47,100 nucleotides of DNA from Campylobacterales bacterium. GTDB lineage: Bacteria > Campylobacterota > Campylobacteria > Campylobacterales > Nautiliaceae. This document shows positions 1-8,920 of this stretch, piece after piece; positions within the stretch are counted from its first letter, which is position 1, and every line of letters begins with the position of its first letter. Where the stretch lies: the NCBI GenBank assembly GCA_027019465.1, contig JALUWM010000092.1:1-47100 (forward strand), in the 5' to 3' direction. A program made the position numbers and the translations under genes. The notes under the pieces are model-generated. The model did no database searches, had not been told where the DNA came from, and was given only the letters and a program-made list of their open reading frames with translations.

Positions 1-58
1 CAGGGCTAACATTTAGTTGTTCTACTATTACTTCTTTTACTTCATCAAATAATGCCAT
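1..58 (-). CDS. acpP: Acyl carrier protein, N-terminal part (runs off window)
   Basis: Reverse strand from ATG at 58 reads MALFDEVKEVIVEQLNVSP, typical ACP N-terminus; downstream of fabG. Confidence 0.8.
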   Translation of the reverse strand, partial: MALFDEVKEVIVEQLNVSP

Positions 59-152
59 TATTTGCTCCTTTAATTTTTTTATTTCAGTATTTTAACATAA
101 AATTTATTTAATTTACAAATTTTATCTCTTTTCCCTTTTTATTCTATTTTTA

Positions 153-896
153 TCACATATACATTCCGCCATTAACTTTTAGCGTTTCTCCTGTAATATA
201 GCCAGCCTCATCACTTAAAAGAAATGCTACAGCATTTGCAACTTCTTTTGGATTTGCAAGTCTTTTTAAAGGAATTTTATTTAAAATCTCACTTTTTACT
301 TTCTCAGGCAGATTTTTTGTCATATCCGTATCAATAAATCCAGGAGTCACATTGTTAAATCTGATATTTCTAGGAGCACCTTCTAGGGCAAATGTTTTTG
401 TCATTGCAATTACCCCGCCTTTACTTGCCACATAATTAGCCTGTCCTACATTTCCACTCTCGGCCACCACACTTGCGACATTTACAACAGCTCCAAATCT
501 TTTTTTGCCCATTACTTTTAAAGCTTCCCTGCATCCTACAAAAGTAGAAACTAAATTTGCATCAATTACCTTTTTAAAATCCTCAACACTCATTCTCATA
601 GCAAGTTTATCATTTGTAATTCCCGCATTATTAACTAAATAACTAAGCTCCCCATCATTATCAATAATTGTTTTAATTGCTTCAATAAAAGCTTTTTCAT
701 CGCTTACATCAAATCCTATTACAGCAGCATTTCCGCCATTACTCTCTATTTCTTCTTTTAATTTATCCGCCATCTGGACATTGCTTCTATAATTTATCCA
801 AACTTTAAGACCATATCCCGCCAAAACTTTTGCAATCTCAGCTCCAATTCCTCTACTAGCTCCCGTAATAAGCGCATTTTTACCGCTAAATGTCAT
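153..896 (-). CDS. fabG: 3-oxoacyl-[acyl-carrier-protein] reductase
   Basis: SDR signature: NALITGASRGIGAEIA, NNAG, YVASKGG. The internal ATG at 896 follows AAAAAGGAGAAATT, so it is preferred over the 920 start in the track. Confidence 0.93.
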   Translation of the reverse strand: MTFSGKNALITGASRGIGAEIAKVLAGYGLKVWINYRSNVQMADKLKEEIESNGGNAAVIGFDVSDEKAFIEAIKTIIDNDGELSYLVNNAGITNDKLAMRMSVEDFKKVIDANLVSTFVGCREALKVMGKKRFGAVVNVASVVAESGNVGQANYVASKGGVIAMTKTFALEGAPRNIRFNNVTPGFIDTDMTKNLPEKVKSEILNKIPLKRLANPKEVANAVAFLLSDEAGYITGETLKVNGGMYM

Positions 897-943
897 AATT
901 TCTCCTTTTTTTAGATACAATTTTACCCAAAAAAAGGATATTT

Positions 944-1999
944 ATGTTATATCTTTTATATGAGCATTTTCATATAAATATTTTTCATTATATTTCAGTT
1001 AGAGCAATTATTGCATTTTTTACAGCTTTTATACTTACTTTATGCTCTTTACCTATATTTATAAAATGGGCAAAACAAAAAACCACTCAACCTATTTATG
1101 ATTTAGCTCCCAAAAATCATAAAAACAAAAGTAAAACTCCTAGTATGGGGGGAGTAATATTCATTTTAAGTGCTTTTATAGCTTCTATTTTAAGCGTAAA
1201 ATTTAACTTTTATGTTTTAATCACTTTCATTACAATGTTAGGATTTATGGGAATTGGAATGATAGATGATTTAGGAAAAATTTTAAATAAAAACAATCAA
1301 GCCGGACTTAGCGCCAAAAGTAAATTTTTTTTACAGACAATTTTAGCTTTTTTTATTTCTTTAATTTTATATTTTCACCATTTCGATACATATTTTTATA
1401 TTCCTTTTTACAAACATCCTCTTTTTAATATGGGATTTTTTGCCGTATTTTTTTGGACATTTGTAATTGTAGGAATGAGTAATGCCGTAAACCTTACAGA
1501 CGGACTTGATGGACTTGCCACTATTCCTAGTATATTTTCATTTTTTACCTTAAGTATCTTTTTATATATTTTAGGAAATGCAATTTTTAGCCATTATCTT
1601 TTTTTTCCATTTGAACTTGGAGTTGGAGAAATAGTTATAATAGCCACAGCAATAACAGGCTCACTTCTTGGGTTTTTATGGTATAACGCAAATCCGGCTG
1701 ATATTTTTATGGGAGATAGCGGAAGTTTGACAATAGGTGCTTTAATAGGAGTTTTGGCAATTTTGGCAAAAAGTGAAATTTTACTGTTTTTTATAGGTTT
1801 TGTATTTATTATAGAAACAATATCTGTTATACTTCAGGTAACTTCTTATAAAACAACAGGTAAAAGAATTTTTAAAATGGCACCTATTCATCATCATTTT
1901 GAACAGCTAGGCTGGAAAGAGAATAAAATTACGGTAAGATTCTGGATAATTGCTTTTATTACAAATTTAATTGCAATTTTAAGTATTAAAATAAGATAA
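944..1999 (+). CDS. mraY: Phospho-N-acetylmuramoyl-pentapeptide-transferase
   Basis: Multi-TM protein with KTPSMGG, NAVNLTDGLDGLA, NPADIFMGDSGSL and APIHHHFE motifs. Confidence 0.96.
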   Translation: MLYLLYEHFHINIFHYISVRAIIAFFTAFILTLCSLPIFIKWAKQKTTQPIYDLAPKNHKNKSKTPSMGGVIFILSAFIASILSVKFNFYVLITFITMLGFMGIGMIDDLGKILNKNNQAGLSAKSKFFLQTILAFFISLILYFHHFDTYFYIPFYKHPLFNMGFFAVFFWTFVIVGMSNAVNLTDGLDGLATIPSIFSFFTLSIFLYILGNAIFSHYLFFPFELGVGEIVIIATAITGSLLGFLWYNANPADIFMGDSGSLTIGALIGVLAILAKSEILLFFIGFVFIIETISVILQVTSYKTTGKRIFKMAPIHHHFEQLGWKENKITVRFWIIAFITNLIAILSIKIR

Positions 2000-2010
2000 A
2001 AGGAAAAAAT

Positions 2011-2901
2011 ATGGACGAAAAATTAAATGCTGAGCTTAAAATATTCAAATTAAAAGCATTAAAAGAAAAAATTGTATTATTTGGTGTTGCTTTATTAATA
2101 TTAGCTGAACTTGTTTTTTTATTAATGGCTTTTAAAAGCACTTTTATAAAAAAAACAATAAACAAACCATATATTGCTGTAATAAATATTAATAAAACTA
2201 TAACTGTCCCTTATATCAACAATATTATGGCTAAAATGAATAGTTTAAAAAAAGATAAAAACTGCAAGGAATATCTGCTTATTTTCAATACTCCCGGTGG
2301 AAGTCCCAGCGCAAGTGATGAGTTTAACGCATATCTTAAGTATATAAACAAAATAAAAAAAGTAAATGTTTATGTGGAAAGCATGGCTGCAAGCGGAGGA
2401 TATTATATTATTAGTGCAATAAAACCTATTATTGCAAACAAAAATGCAGTTGTAGGAAGTATAGGTGTTATTATGCCTCATTTTGTTCTAAAAAAACTTG
2501 CTGAAAAACTAGGAATTGAAGAAGACACTTTAACAGTCGGAAAATATAAAGAGCCTGTAAGTCTTTTTAAAAAATTTTCACCGGCTGATAAAAAATATCT
2601 CTTATCCCATCTATTGCTTCCAACATACAACAACTTCCTAAAAACAGTTGCAACAGACAGAAACATATCTATCGAAAAACTAAAAAAATATGCAGATGGA
2701 AAAATATATATAGCTTCTATGGTTAAAGGAATTTTGGTTGATAAAATTTCTAATTTAATCACCGTTGAACAAAATTTAAAGAAAAGATATAACAACAATA
2801 TCGTATTTGTAAATATTTCTCTTTATAAAAAATCTTTACCGTTTTTTAACATCAAACTCTCAAGCGATATAGGGCAAGCCCTAAAGGAAATAGTAAAATG
2901 A
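2011..2901 (+). CDS. sppA: Signal peptide peptidase SppA-type serine protease
   Basis: N-terminal TM; NTPGGSPSASDEF, YVESMAASGGYYI, GSIGVI motifs of the S49 family. Confidence 0.88.
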   Translation: MDEKLNAELKIFKLKALKEKIVLFGVALLILAELVFLLMAFKSTFIKKTINKPYIAVININKTITVPYINNIMAKMNSLKKDKNCKEYLLIFNTPGGSPSASDEFNAYLKYINKIKKVNVYVESMAASGGYYIISAIKPIIANKNAVVGSIGVIMPHFVLKKLAEKLGIEEDTLTVGKYKEPVSLFKKFSPADKKYLLSHLLLPTYNNFLKTVATDRNISIEKLKKYADGKIYIASMVKGILVDKISNLITVEQNLKKRYNNNIVFVNISLYKKSLPFFNIKLSSDIGQALKEIVK

Positions 2902-4064
2902 AATCTCTTTTTGGATATGGAATTACTACAAAAGAAATAGCAAAAAGCGGAGGATGGCATATTTATGATGATACTTTCAAAGAGATAAGCTTTGATAAAT
3001 ACGGCAATAAACTTTTGCCCTCAAATCTTTTTGATGAAAACAAATCAAAACTTGAAATAACATCACCCGGAATTCCCCCGAATAATTCCTTAATAAAAAA
3101 ATCCAAAAATTTAATAAGTGAGCTTGATTTTTATTATAATCCTGATATTTTTCAAATATGGATAACAGGCACAAATGGAAAGACCACAACAACTCAAATG
3201 ATTAATTTTTTACTTGAAAACAGCCAAATGGGAGGTAATATCGGTATTCCTCTTGGAAAACTTAATAAAAACAAAAAATGGGTTATTGAAGTCAGTTCTT
3301 TTCAGCTTTTTTATACCAAAAAAGCAAAACCTGATATTTTTATTATTTTGCCTTTAAATGAAGACCATATCTCATGGCACGGAAGTTTTGAAGAATACAA
3401 AAAAGCAAAACTCTCCCCTCTTAAAAGAATGTCAAAAAGAGATATTGTAATAATGCCAAAAAAGCTTAATACCAAAACAGATGCTTTTAAAGTTCTTTAT
3501 GAAAATGAAAAAGATTTAATAAATTATTTTAATATAAAAACAAAAGAATTTGAAATTCCGTTTTTGCTTGATGAATTACTGGCAAAAGCTGTTTATAAAA
3601 TACTCTATTTCAAAGAAAAAAATCTAAAAAACTTTAATATTGACCCTCATAAACTGGAAAAAATTGTAGATTCTAAAAATAGAACCTGGATAAATGACTC
3701 TAAAGCTACAAATATAGATGCCACACTTAACGCCCTAAAAAGATATAAAAATAAAAAAATTCATCTTATTATAGGCGGAGATGAAAAAGGGCAAAATTTT
3801 GAAGATTTATTTAAATTTATAAGTAAATCAAATATTGCTATTTATATTATTGGTGAAGATAGAGAAAAATTTATAAATCTAGCTAAAAAATATTCTATTC
3901 CTTTTTTTGATATGCATACTCTTGATAATGCTGTCAAAAAAATTGATAAAAATTTAAAAAATGATGAAATAGCTATGCTTAGCCCATCTTGTGCCAGTTT
4001 AGACCAGTTTAAAAATTACAAAAAAAGAGGAGAAGAGTTTAAAAAATGTATAAAATCATTATAA
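2898..4064 (+). CDS. murD: UDP-N-acetylmuramoylalanine--D-glutamate ligase
   Basis: ITGTNGKTTTTQMI ATP-binding motif, EVSSFQL, NDSKATNIDAT, SPSCASLDQFKNYKKRGEEF. Confidence 0.93.
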   Translation: MKSLFGYGITTKEIAKSGGWHIYDDTFKEISFDKYGNKLLPSNLFDENKSKLEITSPGIPPNNSLIKKSKNLISELDFYYNPDIFQIWITGTNGKTTTTQMINFLLENSQMGGNIGIPLGKLNKNKKWVIEVSSFQLFYTKKAKPDIFIILPLNEDHISWHGSFEEYKKAKLSPLKRMSKRDIVIMPKKLNTKTDAFKVLYENEKDLINYFNIKTKEFEIPFLLDELLAKAVYKILYFKEKNLKNFNIDPHKLEKIVDSKNRTWINDSKATNIDATLNALKRYKNKKIHLIIGGDEKGQNFEDLFKFISKSNIAIYIIGEDREKFINLAKKYSIPFFDMHTLDNAVKKIDKNLKNDEIAMLSPSCASLDQFKNYKKRGEEFKKCIKSL

Positions 4065-4969
4065 CTTCAATAGCTGTTATATTTTTTTTAGGATGTGCCC
4101 CAAAAATAAATCTAAATGAATATCATCCCATAATTGCCCCAAAAGCGGCCATACTTCCGACTAAAAGAGATATAAATAATAAACCATATATTATAATTTT
4201 TACCAAAAACAGAAATTTTTATGAAGAAAAAGCTAAAGAAGATTTAGCTAATTTATTAATTAATTCCAAATATATAAATATATTAACAAGAAAATCAAAT
4301 ATTATAAACGAAATCAAACTTGCCGAAAATGCAAAAGCAACAAACAGCGACTTAAATCAGGCTAATTTTATAATCATTGAAGATATAACCCCAAAAACAT
4401 ATAATGAAAAATACATTCCTCCTAAATATTACAAAGATAAAAAAGGACATACATATAAAATTCCAGGTTACTATTTATACAAATCCTGCAGCAACGGATA
4501 TATAAATATATATAATGTATTGCCATACCAACTCTTAAAATCCATATATACAACAGGTTGTTTTTCTACAACAACTTCACACTATCAGCATATTAAAAAC
4601 TATGTGATTCTTAACGGAATCTCACAAAGCATAGATAATGCCAAATACCAATTATATAAATTTTTTACACCAAAAGGATATATCTTTGAAATAAGAAAAA
4701 AAGATAATAATATCATACTTCACACCACTCTTGGCAGAAAAAACGGTGCAAAAAAGTATGAAAAAGTAGATATATATACAAAAAAAATAATAAATATGCC
4801 TTTTAGTAATAAAAAAATTATTGAAAATATAAAAATCGGTAATGGAATTATCAGTAATATTGTAAACAAAAATGATTGCTGGGTTATTGTGAAAAAAACA
4901 ATTCAACCAATAAAAATAGGAGATTATATAAAAATGAATTATAAATTCAGTTTTTGGAATATCTTTTAA
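4046..4969 (+). CDS. Putative lipoprotein, uncharacterised
   Basis: N-terminal signal with lipobox FFLGC; 18-nt overlap with murD; TAATG coupling to the next ORF. Confidence 0.7.
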   Translation: MYKIIITSIAVIFFLGCAPKINLNEYHPIIAPKAAILPTKRDINNKPYIIIFTKNRNFYEEKAKEDLANLLINSKYINILTRKSNIINEIKLAENAKATNSDLNQANFIIIEDITPKTYNEKYIPPKYYKDKKGHTYKIPGYYLYKSCSNGYINIYNVLPYQLLKSIYTTGCFSTTTSHYQHIKNYVILNGISQSIDNAKYQLYKFFTPKGYIFEIRKKDNNIILHTTLGRKNGAKKYEKVDIYTKKIINMPFSNKKIIENIKIGNGIISNIVNKNDCWVIVKKTIQPIKIGDYIKMNYKFSFWNIF

Positions 4970-5850
4970 TGAGAAAACTAATTTTTCTTTTACCCTCAAT
5001 CCTTTTATTTATAGCCTGTTCATCTCCAAATCCTCCACAATGGTATAATAAAATCTATAATGACAATAATAACATTATTTATGCCACAGGAGTCGGAAAA
5101 ACAAAACAAGAAGCTATAAATAATGCTTTGGCAAATGCAAGTGCCAAAATTTCAGTAATTGTAAAATCTATGTATAAATCTCTTAAATACCAATACAAAG
5201 GGAATGATACAACAAGCTACTCAAATAATTCTATTTTTAATATTGAAACAAAAACAAATCCGATTGAATTTAGTCAATACAAAATCTTAAAACTGCAAAA
5301 AAAAGAGAATTATTATATCCTAATCCAAATAAACAGAATAGAAAATGCAAAATATATATGTAATAATATAAATTATCCTGATATTGATAAAACCTCTTTG
5401 AATATATTTTTAAATTATAAAAAAATTATTTTTCTATTAAATCAAAAAATTAAAAAATTAAAAAACATCAATGCACTTTACCCTTTGTGTAAAAACAAAC
5501 TAACTCAAATCATCAACCTAAAAAAAGAAATTATAAAAAAATTCAATAATTTAAGCGTTTTTATTGTTTCTAATAATAAAAATATAAAAAACATAATGGA
5601 AGATATTTTAAATATTCAAACTTCTAAAAATGGAAATATAAAAATTTTTATTCATCAAAATACAAAATATAAACAAATAGGAAATTATAAAATAACAACA
5701 ATTTATTTGAATTTAAAAATAAAAGCCGATAACCATTCTAAAAATTATTCTCTAATATGTGCCGCCTCTTCCATTCAGGATTTCAATACAGCTAAAGAAC
5801 TGGCTTACCAGGAATGTAAAGGGAAATTAAAAAATCTTTTTAATAATTAA
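4969..5850 (+). CDS. LPP20-like lipoprotein
   Basis: Lipobox LFIAC; PPQWYNKIYNDNNNIIYATGVGKTKQEAINNALANASAKISV resembles the LPP20 family. ATG at 4969 overlaps the previous stop (TAATG). Confidence 0.65.
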   Translation: MRKLIFLLPSILLFIACSSPNPPQWYNKIYNDNNNIIYATGVGKTKQEAINNALANASAKISVIVKSMYKSLKYQYKGNDTTSYSNNSIFNIETKTNPIEFSQYKILKLQKKENYYILIQINRIENAKYICNNINYPDIDKTSLNIFLNYKKIIFLLNQKIKKLKNINALYPLCKNKLTQIINLKKEIIKKFNNLSVFIVSNNKNIKNIMEDILNIQTSKNGNIKIFIHQNTKYKQIGNYKITTIYLNLKIKADNHSKNYSLICAASSIQDFNTAKELAYQECKGKLKNLFNN

Positions 5851-5885
5851 AGCTAAATTTTAAGTTTTATTTAAGTTTAATTCAT

Positions 5886-5891
5886 TATAAT
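5886..5891 (+). promoter_or_regulatory. Putative sigma70 -10 box (TATAAT) for tRNA-Phe
   Basis: TATAAT 12 nt upstream of the tRNA 5' end. Confidence 0.5.
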
Positions 5892-5903
5892 TTCAACCTA
5901 CCA

Positions 5904-5979
5904 GCCCCGGTAGCTCAGTCGGTAGAGCAAAGGACTGAAAATCCTTGTGTCGGCGGTTCGATTCCGTCCCTGGGCACCA
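5904..5979 (+). tRNA. tRNA-Phe (anticodon GAA), CCA encoded
   Basis: Cloverleaf read by eye: D-arm GCTC/GAGC, anticodon arm AAGGA-CTGAAAA-TCCTT, T-arm GGCGG-TTCGATT-CCGTC, 3' ACCA. One C-U mismatch in the acceptor stem. Confidence 0.93.
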
Positions 5980-8118
5980 CTAAAACGGCAAAAATTTCTT
6001 AATCTTGTTTTTCAATATACTTTTTTGTTTAGATTTTATAATATCTTTTAATTCTTTATTGATTAATTTCTTAATATCTTCAAAAGAATTTAAATCTTTT
6101 AATTTCAAATTGACATCATTTAATTTCATACCTTTTAATGAGTTGTTTACTTTTTCATCTAAAAGTTTCTGGGCTTTTTTGATATTTTTATTTATTAAAT
6201 TATTAACTCTATTTTTTATAATTTTGGAAAAGTATTTATTCAGATCGGAACTAATTTTAATTTTAGGAGAATCAATTTTACCTTTTAAAGCAATTAAAAT
6301 TTTAAAATGTTTTATAGAATTTAATTCATTTAAAATTTTTATGCTTTTTTTAGGAATAAAATGAGGTTTATAAAAATAAACAAAAATTTTTGAATTAATA
6401 TTCTTATCTGCAATCACACCGTTTATTTTGATATTAGCCAAAGCTTTTAAACTAAATAAATTCAAATCCAATTTTTTAATATCCACTCTATTGCCATAAC
6501 CTGAAAACTGAATATTTTTTAAATAATTCACATCTACACCCACATCAAAAAATTTACTTTTCCCGGTAATTTTAATAAAAGCCCTTTTATTTAGCAAAGG
6601 TTGATTATCAGAAATGTTACGTGCTTTTATATTCCATTTTGCAATAGAAGTTTCAACTTCACCCAAAGATTTAACCAGCACAAAATCAGGATAATTTGTT
6701 TTATCTTTAAATTTAATATAAATACCTTTTGCCCTTACATATTCATTTTCTTTTTTATTTGAAGAATGAATATAAGGTTTTACTTTTTCGTAAATTAAAG
6801 AAGCTGTTTTTATATATTTACTGATTTTCGGTTTCAACATAGTTTCAGCAAAATTTAAATACTCTTTATTTTTTATCATTTTATATTTTGATTTTATATT
6901 GTTTGTATCTTCATTAAGAACAATTTTTAAATTTTTCAAATCTTTTTCTATTAATCTTTTATCATTACTTAATAAATTTTTATTCTGTTTTATTTTTTTA
7001 AGCAGATTATTTGTCTCTTTTTTAATAGAATTAATATCACCTTCCAGTTTTTGAAAATCATTAAGAGAACTTATTTTAACACTTTTTAAAGAAGTTATTT
7101 TTGATTTTAAATTATCAAACTCGGCTTTATATTTTTTTATATCTACTTTTTTTAAATCTTTATATACTTTTTTGTAATCGGTTTTTAGTTTTTCTATTGC
7201 CTTAAGTGACTTTAACTGCTGTTTTGCCAAAAATTCATCCGCAGACGGTAATTTGATATTTAAATTAAAACCGCTTTTATTTTTTGGTTTATTTGAATTT
7301 GAAGAACTTCTTTTAATCAAATTAAAAATATTTTTATCTGTTTTGGCAATAAATGTTAAATCATCTATTTTATATTTTCTCCATACAATTTTTCCCCAGT
7401 CAAATTTGGTATAAACTTTTTTAAATAAAATATCCCCTATTTGCATATTTTCTATATTTACAGATAAGTTTTTAATGCTTGTATCCACTTTCTCAATAGC
7501 AACTTTTTTATGAAGTATATGAGACAGACCAAATTCTAAAGAATATTTAACAATCGGGTCAAGCAAAAACATAAAAAACAAAATAATCCCCGCTGCTAAA
7601 ATACCTATAAATCCGACTCCTGCTATTCTTATTATTCCATTTTTTTCATTAGGAACAAGCCAAGAGAGATATTTTTTTGTTTTAAGCTTTTCAAAAACTT
7701 TGGTTCTATATAATTTAATGGATTTATCCAAAACAAAATATAAAATAATTCCAAAAACAATTCCCAACACCAAACTACCCATTACAATAGTATTATTAAA
7801 TCCACTCCATCTAAAAAAAGGAATATTATAAAAAAATGTCCATAAAGGTTTCAAGAAAGAAAGATTTAATAAAAAAGCCCCCGTTTTATTAAAAACAGAA
7901 TCAAGAAAATATCCTATAACTTCAAAAAAGGAAAAAGATGCCAAAAAAAGACCAATAGGAATTCTAAATACCAAAACAGTAATAAAAATCAAAATAGTAA
8001 AGAAATTAACAAAAGGTAAAAAACCTGCCATAAGACCTAAAACAACAGCTAAAATCATCATTTTAGTAGATGTTGCTGAGTTTAATTCTTTTAAAAATTT
8101 AAATATAAAATGCCCCAT
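5980..8118 (-). CDS. Large membrane protein; N-terminus TIGR03546-like, remainder TIGR03545/AsmA-like
   Basis: Four or more N-terminal TM segments (MILAVVLGLMAGFLPFVNFFTILIFITVLVFRIPIG...), then a TM and a long Lys-rich coiled-coil region with AsmA-like VNIENMQIGDILFKKVY. Family names are from memory, not searched. Confidence 0.6.
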   Translation of the reverse strand: MGHFIFKFLKELNSATSTKMMILAVVLGLMAGFLPFVNFFTILIFITVLVFRIPIGLFLASFSFFEVIGYFLDSVFNKTGAFLLNLSFLKPLWTFFYNIPFFRWSGFNNTIVMGSLVLGIVFGIILYFVLDKSIKLYRTKVFEKLKTKKYLSWLVPNEKNGIIRIAGVGFIGILAAGIILFFMFLLDPIVKYSLEFGLSHILHKKVAIEKVDTSIKNLSVNIENMQIGDILFKKVYTKFDWGKIVWRKYKIDDLTFIAKTDKNIFNLIKRSSSNSNKPKNKSGFNLNIKLPSADEFLAKQQLKSLKAIEKLKTDYKKVYKDLKKVDIKKYKAEFDNLKSKITSLKSVKISSLNDFQKLEGDINSIKKETNNLLKKIKQNKNLLSNDKRLIEKDLKNLKIVLNEDTNNIKSKYKMIKNKEYLNFAETMLKPKISKYIKTASLIYEKVKPYIHSSNKKENEYVRAKGIYIKFKDKTNYPDFVLVKSLGEVETSIAKWNIKARNISDNQPLLNKRAFIKITGKSKFFDVGVDVNYLKNIQFSGYGNRVDIKKLDLNLFSLKALANIKINGVIADKNINSKIFVYFYKPHFIPKKSIKILNELNSIKHFKILIALKGKIDSPKIKISSDLNKYFSKIIKNRVNNLINKNIKKAQKLLDEKVNNSLKGMKLNDVNLKLKDLNSFEDIKKLINKELKDIIKSKQKSILKNKIKKFLPF

Positions 8119-8167
8119 TTAATTCCTTTAATATTCAATTGATATAATTATACCTAAAAGGATAAAA

Positions 8168-8590
8168 ATGAGAGATTATACTTATAATGATTTTCAAAAT
8201 GATTTAAATAAATTAAATATTCCCAAATCTGATGCTATTGTAGCTATTGCTAGAGGAGGTTTGTCACTTGCACATAATTTAGCAGAAATTTTTAATATAA
8301 GAAATGTTTTTACAATAAATGCTGTATCTTATGAAAAAGAACAAAAAAAAGAAAATATAAATGTTTTCAATATTCCAAATTTAGAAAAATTTAAAAATAT
8401 ATTAATTGTTGATGATATCAGCGACAGTGGAGATACTTTTATTGAAGTTTTAAAAATTTTAAAACAAAAATATCCTGATGTAAATTTTAAAACATTATCA
8501 ATTTTTTATAAACCAACTTCAAAATTCAAACCTGATTTTTATTTTCATGAGACAAAAGAATGGATAAAATTTTTTTGGGAAAGATATTAA
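8168..8590 (+). CDS. Phosphoribosyltransferase (purine-type)
   Basis: PRPP-binding motif ILIVDDISDSGDTF; IVAIARGGLSLAHNLAE; TATAAT at 8143-8148 upstream. Confidence 0.85.
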   Translation: MRDYTYNDFQNDLNKLNIPKSDAIVAIARGGLSLAHNLAEIFNIRNVFTINAVSYEKEQKKENINVFNIPNLEKFKNILIVDDISDSGDTFIEVLKILKQKYPDVNFKTLSIFYKPTSKFKPDFYFHETKEWIKFFWERY

Positions 8591-8871
8591 GAAGGCTTTT
8601 TTGAATCCAAAAAATCCATAATTTCAATAAACTTTTTTTCTTTTTTATAAAGAAATTTATATTTCTCATATGTCGCCCAGACTTTTTTATAATTTTTTCT
8701 TCCTCGTTTTTTAAGCTCCAATGCAACAGCTGCATTTATAAAGCCTCTATATACATTTTTATAAGGATTAGAAGTTTTTCTTATTGTATGCCAATATTCT
8801 TCCAAAACCTCATGAGCTTCGTAAAATTTGCCATTATTTATTAATTGTTTAAAAATTTTAAAAAGAGACAA
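8587..8871 (-). CDS. DUF309 domain protein
   Basis: FYEAHEVLEEYWHTIRKTSNPYKNVYRGFINAAVALELKKRGR matches the DUF309 signature. Confidence 0.8.
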   Translation of the reverse strand: MSLFKIFKQLINNGKFYEAHEVLEEYWHTIRKTSNPYKNVYRGFINAAVALELKKRGRKNYKKVWATYEKYKFLYKKEKKFIEIMDFLDSKKPS

Positions 8872-8920
8872 AATAAATCCTTTTTATCCCATTATAAAGA
8901 AAAGAAAGAAAAAGTCAAGA

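Noticed and set aside
2245-2798. Antisense ORFs in the track over sppA (78 and 106 aa)
   Set aside because: Fully overlap a well-supported gene on the other strand, Phe/Ile/Tyr-rich composition typical of antisense AT-rich sequence, no family motifs.
6005-6364. 119-aa plus-strand ORF over the TIGR03545-like gene
   Set aside because: Antisense to a long coherent ORF; low-complexity Phe/Leu/Ile composition.
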